The notes under the pieces: model-generated
Seen by the model: the letters and a program-made list of their open reading frames with translations, nothing else
The model's database searches: none
What the model was told of the DNA's origin: nothing
In this document: piece by piece, positions 8,876 through 15,843 of the stretch
How positions within the stretch are numbered: position 1 is the stretch's first letter
Layout of the letters: each line of letters starts with the position of its first letter
DNA from: Pseudocalidococcus sp964653145
GTDB lineage: Bacteria; Cyanobacteriota; Cyanobacteriia; Thermosynechococcales; Thermosynechococcaceae
NCBI GenBank assembly: GCA_964653145.1
Contig: CAZZCG010000008.1
Coordinates: forward strand, 62,001-126,000
Direction: 5' to 3'
DNA: 64,000 nucleotides
Made by a program: the position numbers and the translations under genes

Positions 8876-9598
8876 ATGCCGACGCGCTTTTATCAACTGG
8901 GTTTAGTGGGATTACTGGCGATCAGTGGTTCAGTTATGCTCATTCCCCCAATTGCCGCCCAAACCCCTGATGTGAGTCAATTTGGTGTGGATAACCCAGG
9001 CCTACAGCGGGCTATGAACTTGGCGCGACAAGCTGCGGAACGGGCCAACGGAGGACTCACCCAATACCGCGCGGAACCAGCCATGTCTGGAATTGCCACC
9101 CAATCTCCCTTTGTGATTAACACCGATGGTAGTTTTACCTTTACATTTCTCGGTGGGCGGCCCGCGGAACCCTACTCAATTGAATCTATCGTGACTGTGA
9201 GTGCTGATGGTCGGCAAATCAATCTGGATTACAACGGGCCGATTAAAACCCCCAGGCCCCAGGGGAATCAACCCAACCCTACCAATGTCGGCGCCAACAC
9301 CCGGATCGGTGATGAAATTCGTAACCTTCAACGGGCCATGAACTTAGCACGCCAGGCCGGAATTAATGCCAACGGGGGTTTGAGCGTCTACCGGCCGGAT
9401 ATGTCCATGTTTAGCTTGGATCGGGCTAATTATACAATCAACGACAACGGCACTGTCACGTTCACCTTTATGGGCGGCCGGCCTGGAGCTAATCCAACAA
9501 TTGAAAGTATCATTTCCGTTGCCTTGGATGGCTCGCAAATTACCATTGACTACAACGGCCCAATTCGTGACCAAAGCCCTGCGAATAACCAATCCTGA
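8876..9598 (+). CDS. Secreted protein with two internal repeats, unknown function
   Basis: Exported protein of 240 aa. The start ATG 8876 is supported by GGAGG at 8863-8867. A signal peptide (about residues 1-29, ending PPIAAQ) is followed by two homologous halves of about 80 residues. Each begins LQRAMNLARQA, continues NGGL(T/S)xYR, and ends in a strand-rich part (FTFTFxGGRP, then IxLDYNGPI or ITIDYNGPI). A Pro/Asn-rich linker separates them. No catalytic motif is apparent; the repeats read like a small all-beta ligand-binding or cell-surface domain. It lies alone between a regulator and another secreted protein. Confidence 0.8.
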   Translation: MPTRFYQLGLVGLLAISGSVMLIPPIAAQTPDVSQFGVDNPGLQRAMNLARQAAERANGGLTQYRAEPAMSGIATQSPFVINTDGSFTFTFLGGRPAEPYSIESIVTVSADGRQINLDYNGPIKTPRPQGNQPNPTNVGANTRIGDEIRNLQRAMNLARQAGINANGGLSVYRPDMSMFSLDRANYTINDNGTVTFTFMGGRPGANPTIESIISVALDGSQITIDYNGPIRDQSPANNQS

Positions 9599-9782
9599 TG
9601 CTGAGATATTGGAGAGATCAGAGAAAGGGTCGAGGGTGGATGAACCTTGATGAGCCCTGTCAATCTCGAAAAATTGCCCGTGCTAGGATTGAATTAGTCT
9701 ATGCTTCTGGAGCAGTTTAGTCGTGCATCTTTGATTTTCTGAATCCCAACATATCTTTGAACCGCTTTCCTCACTCTTTACT

Positions 9783-10535
9783 ATGAACACTCTGCGATTT
9801 TCCCCGTGGGTCATCTCAGTTGCCCTGTTAACTCCCTTAGTCTTTTCAGTCCCTGTGGAGGCCCGTGGCGGTGGGGCTGTGCGAGCGGGGGGTGGCGGTA
9901 TTGGTGGTGGTGCCCGAGCAGCAAACGTCAGGCAATCGGGTAATTTTTCTCATAACCTGCAAAATAGCGGTAATCTTAGTACTCGCCCTGTAAATACCAG
10001 TAATGTGAATCGAGCCAACGTCACGAACAACATTAATAATCGTGGTGGTAATACGGTTAATACTTTCGACCCGAATACCCGCACGAACATCAATAATACT
10101 CCGGTCATTAACAATCCCAATCACACCGTTAATAACATCAGCGGCAATACCATCAATGTGAATGGAAATAACTGGCGGGGTGGGGGTTGGTACGGTGGCG
10201 GCTATTATGTTCCCCCGGCCTGGGGTTGGAGTGCTGCGGCGTTTGCAGGTGGCTTGGCCATTGGAGCAGCAATTAGTCAACCTCCCCCCTACTATTCCAA
10301 TATCTACGTTGGGGGTAATCCATACATTTACTCTGATGGTGTGTACATGGCTCCCCAAGGCAGTTCATACGTGGTTGTTGCTCCCCCCGTTGGGGCCGTC
10401 GTTACCTATTTACCCGATGGTTGCCAGGCCTTCAGTCAAAATGGTGGGCAATACTTCAGTTGCAGCGGCGTCACTTACCAGCCTTTTTATGAAAATGGTG
10501 CGGTTGCCTATCAAGTTATTGGAACTCAATCGTGA
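9783..10535 (+). CDS. Secreted Gly/Asn-rich protein, DUF6515-like
   Basis: Exported protein of 250 aa with a signal peptide ending near VPVEARG. A low-complexity Gly- then Asn-rich region (residues about 30-140, many NN, NIN and NNT steps) leads to a Gly/Tyr-rich hydrophobic segment (WYGGGYYVPPAWGW, then a stretch of small residues). The C-terminal domain has the pattern PPVGAVVTYLPDGCQ followed by GQYFSCSGVTYQPFYENGAVAYQVI, which resembles DUF6515 cell-envelope proteins. Two Cys residues in this domain could form a disulfide. The stop codon overlaps the GTG start of hisH (GTGA), an odd pairing for a secreted protein. Confidence 0.75.
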   Translation: MNTLRFSPWVISVALLTPLVFSVPVEARGGGAVRAGGGGIGGGARAANVRQSGNFSHNLQNSGNLSTRPVNTSNVNRANVTNNINNRGGNTVNTFDPNTRTNINNTPVINNPNHTVNNISGNTINVNGNNWRGGGWYGGGYYVPPAWGWSAAAFAGGLAIGAAISQPPPYYSNIYVGGNPYIYSDGVYMAPQGSSYVVVAPPVGAVVTYLPDGCQAFSQNGGQYFSCSGVTYQPFYENGAVAYQVIGTQS

Positions 10536-11149
10536 AAACCGTTGCTGTCATTGACTACGACATGGGTAATCTCCACTCGGCCTGTAAAGGGTTGGAGTTT
10601 GCTGGAATTACCCCAATCGTGACGGATCAGGCTAAGGATATTCTCAGGGCCGATGCGGTTGTTTTGCCCGGTGTGGGTGCTTTTGATCCTGCGGTTGAGC
10701 ATATTCGGAGTCGGCAATTAGAGTCAGTATTGCAAGAGGTGATCCGGGCTGGAATCCCGTTTTTGGGAATATGTTTGGGCCTACAGATTCTGTTTGAGGG
10801 CAGTGAAGAGGGGCAATTACCAGGCCTGGGGATCTTTCCCGGTACCGTTAAACGATTTGTCCCAGAACCCCACCTGCCAATTCCCCACATGGGCTGGAAC
10901 CAATTGCACTTCAACCAACCTGATCATCCACTTTGGCGGGGCCTGGAGCCGGAACCCTGGGTATATTTTGTCCACTCCTACTTTGTTGAGCCGAAAACCC
11001 CCTCCCTAACCGCTGCCACTGTCACCCACGGACAACAAACCGTCACCGCAGCAATTGCCGCAAACAATGTCATGGCGGTTCAGTTTCATCCAGAAAAATC
11101 CGCAACCACTGGACTACAAATCCTCAAGAATTTTGTTGCACTACTCTAG
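10532..11149 (+). CDS. hisH: Imidazole glycerol phosphate synthase, glutaminase subunit HisH
   Basis: Glutamine amidotransferase subunit of 205 aa that supplies ammonia to HisF for the fifth step of histidine synthesis. The class I triad is visible: Cys in FLGICLGLQILF, and His and Glu in VQFHPEKS. The oxyanion segment is PGVGAFDPA, and the conserved IPHMGWNQL is present. The start is GTG 10532, overlapping the previous stop by 4 nt. No hisF lies in the window, so histidine genes are scattered as is usual in cyanobacteria. A decayed toxin-antitoxin copy starts only 9 nt after the stop codon. Confidence 0.96.
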   Translation: MKTVAVIDYDMGNLHSACKGLEFAGITPIVTDQAKDILRADAVVLPGVGAFDPAVEHIRSRQLESVLQEVIRAGIPFLGICLGLQILFEGSEEGQLPGLGIFPGTVKRFVPEPHLPIPHMGWNQLHFNQPDHPLWRGLEPEPWVYFVHSYFVEPKTPSLTAATVTHGQQTVTAAIAANNVMAVQFHPEKSATTGLQILKNFVALL

Positions 11150-11157
11150 GCTCTGTT

Positions 11158-11459
11158 TCATGCTTGAGCATCATATTTGACGGCATCAGCATATTCTTGA
11201 AGGACTACAGGATGAAAAATAAATTTTCTGGATTCAGCAGTTATCTAATCCGTTGAAGTGCTATTTCCCCATCAATCGGCCGAACAGAACTATTTTTTGT
11301 TTTGAGATGTCATTTTTCAACTTCCTCAACCCAGGCCCAGTCAATTTCAGAATCATGATCATCCTCAAAACTTTCAAGCAATTTTTCAGCAAGCATGGCC
11401 CTTGTGATGATTGGCAATGCTAGGATTTTGGCGTTCAATTCTTCATTAGGCCTGGTCAT
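11158..11459 (-). pseudogene. Decayed copy of an addiction-module antitoxin/ParE-like toxin pair
   Basis: This otherwise empty gap is a degenerate copy of the intact module at 12573-13120. Reading the minus strand from ATG 11459 gives an antitoxin-like peptide (RAMLAEKLLESFEDD, then WAWVEEVEK). It stops at a TGA where the intact copy has CGA (Arg), and after IDGEIALQRIR there is a TAA where the intact copy has CAA. The toxin start has become AGA, and the toxin frame (FIFHPVVLQEYADAVKY) ends at a TGA after about 19 codons. Homology at DNA level is obvious across the whole segment. It is a non-functional relic of a past duplication or of a second related module. Confidence 0.85.
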
Positions 11460-11643
11460 TTTTTTTGAAAGCCAATTTTTTTAATTCTAGCCTAAGAATA
11501 AAGATCCGAACCTGATGCCTTTAAGGATCGAGAAGATAACCAGACCGTTTGAGTCTGCTGCCATGAGCGACTGACAAGAAGTATTAGGATTACAGTCAAT
11601 AGATGATCCACTGAAGCCCAAAAATACTACGGAGAAATTTGTC
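11460..11643. other. Gap before the dioxygenase gene
   Basis: A T-rich run (TTTTTTTT near 11458-11467), then unremarkable sequence. GGAG at 11631-11634 serves the downstream gene. No reading frame or RNA is seen. Confidence 0.35.
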
Positions 11644-12423
11644 TTGAATCATCTCATGCCTGCTCGTTTCTTGGGTCATGGTAATCCCATGCACGCCTTG
11701 GCTGATGATAGCTATACCCAGGCCTGGGCCAAACTTGGGCAACAACTCCCCAAACCCCAAGCCATTCTCGCCATCTCAGCCCACTGGTATATTCCCGGCA
11801 CCGCAGTTACTGCTAATCCCAGGCCCCGCACGATTCATGATTTTGGCAACTTTCCCCCAGAACTATTTGCGGTAGAGTATCCTGCACCCGGCCACCCCGA
11901 ACTCGCCCAACACATTCAGAAGATGTTAGCCCCAATTACAGTCAAACTGGATGAGCAATGGGGTTTTGATCATGGTACTTGGTCAGTTCTGAAGCATGTT
12001 TTTCCCCAGGCCAATATTCCGGTGATCCAACTCAGTCTGGATGCGACTCAACCACCCGCATACCATTACGACATTGGGCAACGGCTCAAACTACTCCGAG
12101 AAGAAGGCATTTTAATCATCGGTAGCGGCAATATTATTCACAATCTGAGAACCTACACTTGGCATTCTCCTGAGACTCGAGCTTTTGATTGGGCAGTGCG
12201 CTTTGAAGCCTATATTCAGAACGCCTTAATTCAGGGTGATGATAGCGCCGTGATCAACTACGAAAGTTTTGGTTCCGATGCACTCTTAGCAGTACCCACC
12301 CCAGAACATTACTTGCCTTTACTCTATGTCTTGGGATGTCAGAAAAATGAAGAACCTGTGAGCTTTCCAGTGGTTGGCAGTGAGGGCGGTTCAGTTTCGA
12401 TGTTGTCGGTTCAGATCGGCTAA
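11644..12423 (+). CDS. LigB-type extradiol ring-cleavage dioxygenase (YgiD/DODA-like)
   Basis: Class III extradiol dioxygenase family protein of 259 aa, similar in layout to bacterial 4,5-DOPA dioxygenases, which open catechol rings using non-haem Fe(II) or Zn. Metal-ligand His residues are seen in FLGHGNPMHAL, ISAHWYIPG and WGFDHGTWSVLKH, and in GSGNIIHNLR and PTPEHYLPLLY. Length matches the E. coli YgiD class (about 260 aa). The start is TTG 11644, favoured by GGAG 9 nt upstream; ATG 11656 (MPARFLGHG) is the alternative. The physiological substrate in cyanobacteria is not evident from context. Confidence 0.88.
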   Translation: MNHLMPARFLGHGNPMHALADDSYTQAWAKLGQQLPKPQAILAISAHWYIPGTAVTANPRPRTIHDFGNFPPELFAVEYPAPGHPELAQHIQKMLAPITVKLDEQWGFDHGTWSVLKHVFPQANIPVIQLSLDATQPPAYHYDIGQRLKLLREEGILIIGSGNIIHNLRTYTWHSPETRAFDWAVRFEAYIQNALIQGDDSAVINYESFGSDALLAVPTPEHYLPLLYVLGCQKNEEPVSFPVVGSEGGSVSMLSVQIG

Positions 12424-12572
12424 AGATTTGATTTTGGGTAAAGCAACGGCGAAAGCAAGGTTATAAAATAATTATCAGATGCAAGCAACTATCAAGCCAG
12501 GAGCATCGTTATTGATTCGTTGATTTACTCAAAATTTACTGGTGTTATAGCTTTATTTCATGAACCAATATT

Positions 12573-12866
12573 TCAAGAGATTCGTTTCAACCAATAACCA
12601 GGCTTTCGACTGTGGTGCATCAATGCAAAAATTAAGATTGTTTCATTTTCAAAACGATATAAAAGTGTATAAGGAAATTTTTGAATAAAGGCTTTACGAA
12701 TATCTTTTTTTAGAACTGGATAGCGATTGGGCGATTCTCTAATTTGATTAACTGTATTCTCGACATGATTAATAAAAGTTTGAGCAAGGTCAATTCGGAT
12801 TTGAGCATAGTAGTTGACGGCATCAGCATATTCTTGAAGGGCTGCAGGGTGAAAGATTAATCTCAT
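12573..12866 (-). CDS. RelE/ParE-superfamily toxin
   Basis: Toxin of 97 aa, beginning MRLIFHPAALQEYADAVNYY, the classic ParE/RelE N-terminal strand and helix. It continues with ANxVENTVNQIRESPNRYPVL-like helices and a C-terminal strand (RKAFIQKFPYTLLYRFEN, then ILIFALMHHSRKPGYW). Family members poison gyrase or cleave mRNA on the ribosome; which applies here cannot be told. Its ATG overlaps the antitoxin stop (ATGA), so it is the second gene of a coupled operon. A decayed duplicate lies at 11158-11459. Confidence 0.9.
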   Translation of the reverse strand: MRLIFHPAALQEYADAVNYYAQIRIDLAQTFINHVENTVNQIRESPNRYPVLKKDIRKAFIQKFPYTLLYRFENETILIFALMHHSRKPGYWLKRIS

Positions 12867-13120
12867 GGATTCAGCAGTTGTCTAATCTGTTGAAGTGCGA
12901 TTTCTCCATCAATCGGCTGAACAGAACCATTTTTTATTTCGAGATCACGTTTTTCGACTTCCTCAACCCAGGCACCTTCAATTTCGGGATCAAGGTCAAA
13001 CTCTAGGCTTTCAACTAACTTCTCAGCGAGGATAGCCCTGGAAATACTAGGGAGTGCTAAGGCTTCTGCTGTGAGTTCTTCAAGTGTTTTAGCCATAGCG
13101 TCCGAGATTGTTTTCTCCAT
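12863..13120 (-). CDS. Addiction-module antitoxin (TIGR02574-like)
   Basis: Antitoxin of 85 aa partnering the ParE-like toxin. The family pattern is clear: EALALPSISRAILAEKLVESL, then the acidic PEIEGAWVEEVEKRDLEI segment, IDGEIALQQIRQLLNP at the end. The first Met is at 13120; a second (MAKTLEEL, about 13096) is also possible. The gene comes first, the toxin overlaps it by 4 nt. Antitoxins of this type bind the toxin through the C-terminal half and usually repress the operon. Confidence 0.88.
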   Translation of the reverse strand: MEKTISDAMAKTLEELTAEALALPSISRAILAEKLVESLEFDLDPEIEGAWVEEVEKRDLEIKNGSVQPIDGEIALQQIRQLLNP

Positions 13121-13189
13121 TTCAATAGACAGATCAAAATTCCAGAGTCGTAAGGAATAGAGTATTTAAAGAGAAACTGATTCATTAAA

Positions 13190-13265
13190 ATATTTATGGA
13201 CTTCAACTTTAAGGTAGTGTTTTTGTCTTCATGAACCCAGGCCTGGTCAACTTCTGGGCATCAGA
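13190..13265 (-). pseudogene. Possible short remnant of a third antitoxin copy
   Basis: On the minus strand a short stretch reads PEVDQAWVHEDKN, aligning with PEIEGAWVEEVEKRD of the intact antitoxin just downstream. It is bounded by stops and has no start. The segment is short and includes the locally frequent CCAGGCCTGG word, so chance similarity is not excluded. Confidence 0.35.
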
Positions 13266-13273
13266 TATCTATG

Positions 13274-13633
13274 TTATGAGCTGGTTTTGGGATATTTTCG
13301 ATGAGGCCGAAGTCGCAACCAGTTACGGGGACGAACGGTTTCTCTGACTTGAACTTGATTAGAGACAATATACAGCAAATATGAGCGTCCCATATCTGGA
13401 TTTTTTACCCTTTTTCTCCGATACCGGGCTTTAGTTTCTACTATCAGTTGTTTTGTCCACAAACCAATAGATTCAAGTGTCCGTCCATTACGATCACAAA
13501 ATTCAACCTCAAAAGCTTTACCCTCAGCCAATATTTCAACGATAGTCCCGATTTGTCCGCGTCGCAGATTATATTCAGGCAGGTCAACCTTTAGAGCAAC
13601 TACGTCGAGTAATTTTGGTAGGGTCTTCATCAC
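13274..13633 (-). CDS. DUF4926 protein with an unusual C-terminal extension
   Basis: The N-terminal 70 residues match the small DUF4926 family (LLDVVALKVDLPEYNLRRGQ, IGTIVEILAEGKAFEVEF, then GLWTKQLIV), an SH3-like barrel usually 65-80 aa long. Here the frame runs on for about 50 more residues that are Arg-rich (ARYRRKRVK, then RPRNWLRLRPHRKYPK). This suggests loss of the original stop codon or a fused tail. GGAGG lies 8 nt before the GTG at 13633; ATG 13630 follows at once. It is the second gene behind the DUF6883 gene. The pair is common in cyanobacteria and suspected, not shown, to be toxin-antitoxin-like. Confidence 0.72.
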   Translation of the reverse strand: MMKTLPKLLDVVALKVDLPEYNLRRGQIGTIVEILAEGKAFEVEFCDRNGRTLESIGLWTKQLIVETKARYRRKRVKNPDMGRSYLLYIVSNQVQVRETVRPRNWLRLRPHRKYPKTSS

Positions 13634-13651
13634 TTATATAACCTCCAGCCA

Positions 13652-13984
13652 CTAAAGAGGATAGCAGGTTGTTAATTTTGGGTTTTCCGTCCCGTGCTCA
13701 ATAATGCAAGCACTTCGGAGAGTCGCCCTTCTATTCTGCCACTCAATTGGGAAATCTACCGTGTAACGTTGCCCAAACGGGTCTCTTAGCCCTAACTGAA
13801 CCTCATAGAGAGTGACTGCCTCAAGCAAAATTCGCCGTAAATCTTCAGGATCCTCAGCCGTCATGTCCAAAATTGATGAAAAAAGCCGGGCCTTGTGTTT
13901 TCCGGTTTCATGAACTGAATTAAGGCAGTAGCCTCGTAGTTTACGAATATCTACAATTGCCTTGTCTGCATTTGGAAGCAACAT
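13652..13984 (-). CDS. DUF6883 protein
   Basis: Protein of 110 aa with the recognisable DUF6883 pattern: NADKAIVDIRKLRGYCLN, then ETGKHKARLF, FGQRYTVDFPIEW, and the ending IIEHGTENPKLTTCYPL. No biochemical role is known to me. It stands upstream of and close to a DUF4926 gene (18 nt gap), the usual partner. The pair lies inside a run of toxin-antitoxin modules, which supports but does not prove a toxin-antitoxin-like function. ATG 13984 has no obvious ribosome binding site. Confidence 0.75.
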   Translation of the reverse strand: MLLPNADKAIVDIRKLRGYCLNSVHETGKHKARLFSSILDMTAEDPEDLRRILLEAVTLYEVQLGLRDPFGQRYTVDFPIEWQNRRATLRSACIIEHGTENPKLTTCYPL

Positions 13985-14021
13985 ACAAAACTGGCAATTT
14001 TAGAGATGTTGAAAAAACTTA

Positions 14022-14480
14022 CTAGGCTTTCAACGCTTGCATTAAATCGTGACGAGTAATAATCCCCACCAGGCCCCCGGTTTCATCTAAGACAGGTAAA
14101 CGACTAATGTGGTGATGGACAATGGCCTGGGCAACTTCGGAAATCGGGGTCGTGGGGGTGGTGGTAATCGGCTTTTTGGACATCACATCCTGCACCTGCA
14201 TGCCCAAGGTTTTTTGGAGGTGATGGTGAAATTTTTCTGGAGATTCAAAATAGATCACACTGCCCAATAACGTCAAATAAACCGGCGGTTCCAAGGGGGC
14301 TTCTCGGACGATCAAGTCTGCTTCTGTGACCAGGCCCACTAACTTTCCGGCCTCATCTACCACAGGCAAACCCCGCACCTGCTTTTCCTCCATGAGTTTG
14401 ATTGCCGTTTCAATCGAGTCGGTGGGCTTAACCGTGAACGGGTGGGCAGTCATGAAATCTTGGACAACAGCAGTAGGCAT
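14022..14480 (-). CDS. Tandem CBS-domain protein
   Basis: 152-aa protein made of two CBS motifs, forming one Bateman module. The first is DFMTAHPFTVKPTDSIETAI with GLPVVDEAGKLVGLVTEADL; the second is VMSKKPITTTPTTPISEVA with RLPVLDETGGLVGIITRHDL. The linker between them (EAPLEPPVYLTLLGSVIYFES, then HHHLQKTLG) is typical of the cyanobacterial and plastid CBSX-like group. Such modules bind adenine nucleotides and act as energy sensors for partner proteins. It is stand-alone, 22 nt downstream of the chorismate mutase gene, probably co-transcribed. Confidence 0.9.
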   Translation of the reverse strand: MPTAVVQDFMTAHPFTVKPTDSIETAIKLMEEKQVRGLPVVDEAGKLVGLVTEADLIVREAPLEPPVYLTLLGSVIYFESPEKFHHHLQKTLGMQVQDVMSKKPITTTPTTPISEVAQAIVHHHISRLPVLDETGGLVGIITRHDLMQALKA

Positions 14481-14502
14481 AGGAAACTTCCAATAAAACG
14501 GC

Positions 14503-14919
14503 TTAATGGTGGCTGGCGTGAAGGTAGGAGGCGGCGAGGGCTAAATCGGGGCGTAAATCACGGGCCTGGCGTAGATAAATATGTTGGATCAAGGCCTGGG
14601 GTTGGGGCGTATTGAAATAAATTAGGCAGCGAATACACCGCTCCAGGCCCCCTTCGACGTACATTTGCTGCACATCAATCAACGGAATGGACTGCCATTG
14701 GGGACGTTCTCGAGCCACCGCCGCTGGAAAAATCCGATCCAAATCCCGTGTCACGGAAAAGGTCACACTGATTACCTCGGACAAATCCAATTGATTGTGG
14801 GCTTCAATTTCATCCAAAAGTTCTAAAACCGCTTCCCGAATTGCCGGAATGGAATTAGTTGCGGCCGTTGTTGCCCCACGAATTGCTCGGACTCGCCACC
14901 CCACGCTGATATCCTCCAT
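14503..14919 (-). CDS. aroH: Chorismate mutase, AroH type
   Basis: Monofunctional chorismate mutase of the trimeric Bacillus AroH class, 138 aa, converting chorismate to prephenate for Phe and Tyr synthesis. Signature elements are WRVRAIRGATTAATNS (active-site Arg), the LSEVISVTFSVTRDLDRIFPA segment, and PLIDVQQMYVEGGLERCIRCLIYF containing the catalytic Arg and Tyr region. The C-terminus adds a short helix (IYLRQARDLRPDL), often found in cyanobacterial forms. It lies between sppA (upstream) and the CBS gene on the same strand. Confidence 0.94.
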   Translation of the reverse strand: MEDISVGWRVRAIRGATTAATNSIPAIREAVLELLDEIEAHNQLDLSEVISVTFSVTRDLDRIFPAAVARERPQWQSIPLIDVQQMYVEGGLERCIRCLIYFNTPQPQALIQHIYLRQARDLRPDLALAASYLHASHH

Positions 14920-14939
14920 GATTTATCACTCTATCAAGG

Positions 14940-15785
14940 TCAAGGACGATAAAGCCAGAGGGGGAGGCCGCGCATGCTCAGTTCAAATTCCAGCCAATCT
15001 TGCCCCAGGCCGAGCATCCGAGACAGTGCATCTGACTGGTGAAATTTGGATTCACTGCGATTGGGCAAAAGGCGGCTCAGGGGAGATTTCGGTTCTTCAA
15101 TGGGGACGAGTTTGGCTTTTTCCGCATCCAACCCCGCGAGTTCAGCAGTCCAGCGGCGGGCATCTTCTTCCGTTCCCAGGCGATCCACTAAACCCAAACT
15201 CAAGGCCTGTTGCCCGGTAAATACGCGTCCATCGGCAAAGGTGCGGACAGTTTCCTCGCTGAGATTGCGCCCCTCGGCTACGGTTTGGACAAATTGCCCG
15301 TAGCTGGTATCAATCAAGTCTTGAAGAATGTTTTTTTCATCATCCGTCAACTCCCGATCAAAGGCCAAGATGTCCTTGTAGGGGCCGGATTTGATGACTT
15401 TGAACGAAATACCAATTTTTTCTAGCAACACCTCGAGATTGTTGCCCCGGAGAATCACGCCAATGCTGCCGGTAATCGTCCCCGGATTAGCCACGATGTG
15501 TTCTGCCCCCATGCCGATATAGACCCCACCGGATGCGGAAATATTCCCGAAACTGGCGACGATCTTCATTTTGGATCGCAATCGTTTGATGGCTTCATAG
15601 ATTTCCTGGGAATCGCCGACTGTTCCCCCAGGGCTATCAATGCGTAACAGTAGGGCCGGAAATCCCCGCTCTTCCACAGTTTTTAGGGCTTTTAAGACAC
15701 GTTTGCGGGTTGCCCCCATGATCGCCCCTGAAATTTCAATCCGGGCAATTTGCTTTTTAACAGGTTGGGAAAAAGGCCAAGGCAT
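14940..15785 (-). CDS. sppA: Signal peptide peptidase SppA, short form
   Basis: Serine/lysine-dyad protease of 281 aa that degrades cleaved signal peptides at the membrane; cyanobacterial SppA members have been linked to thylakoid and light acclimation. Visible motifs are LLLRIDSPGGTVGDSQEIYEA, the nucleophile Ser in GNISASGGVYIGMGAEHIVA, and GSIGVI downstream, with Lys in the following KVIKSGPYKDI helix. The half-length form assembles as an oligomer. The N-terminus (MPWPFSQPVKKQIARIEISG) has no clear membrane anchor. It is the first gene of sppA-aroH-CBS. Confidence 0.94.
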   Translation of the reverse strand: MPWPFSQPVKKQIARIEISGAIMGATRKRVLKALKTVEERGFPALLLRIDSPGGTVGDSQEIYEAIKRLRSKMKIVASFGNISASGGVYIGMGAEHIVANPGTITGSIGVILRGNNLEVLLEKIGISFKVIKSGPYKDILAFDRELTDDEKNILQDLIDTSYGQFVQTVAEGRNLSEETVRTFADGRVFTGQQALSLGLVDRLGTEEDARRWTAELAGLDAEKAKLVPIEEPKSPLSRLLPNRSESKFHQSDALSRMLGLGQDWLEFELSMRGLPLWLYRP

Positions 15786-15843
15786 AGACAGATTTATTAC
15801 TCAATACCGGCATTAACTTTCCCCCTATCTTAGCCGTCACGGT

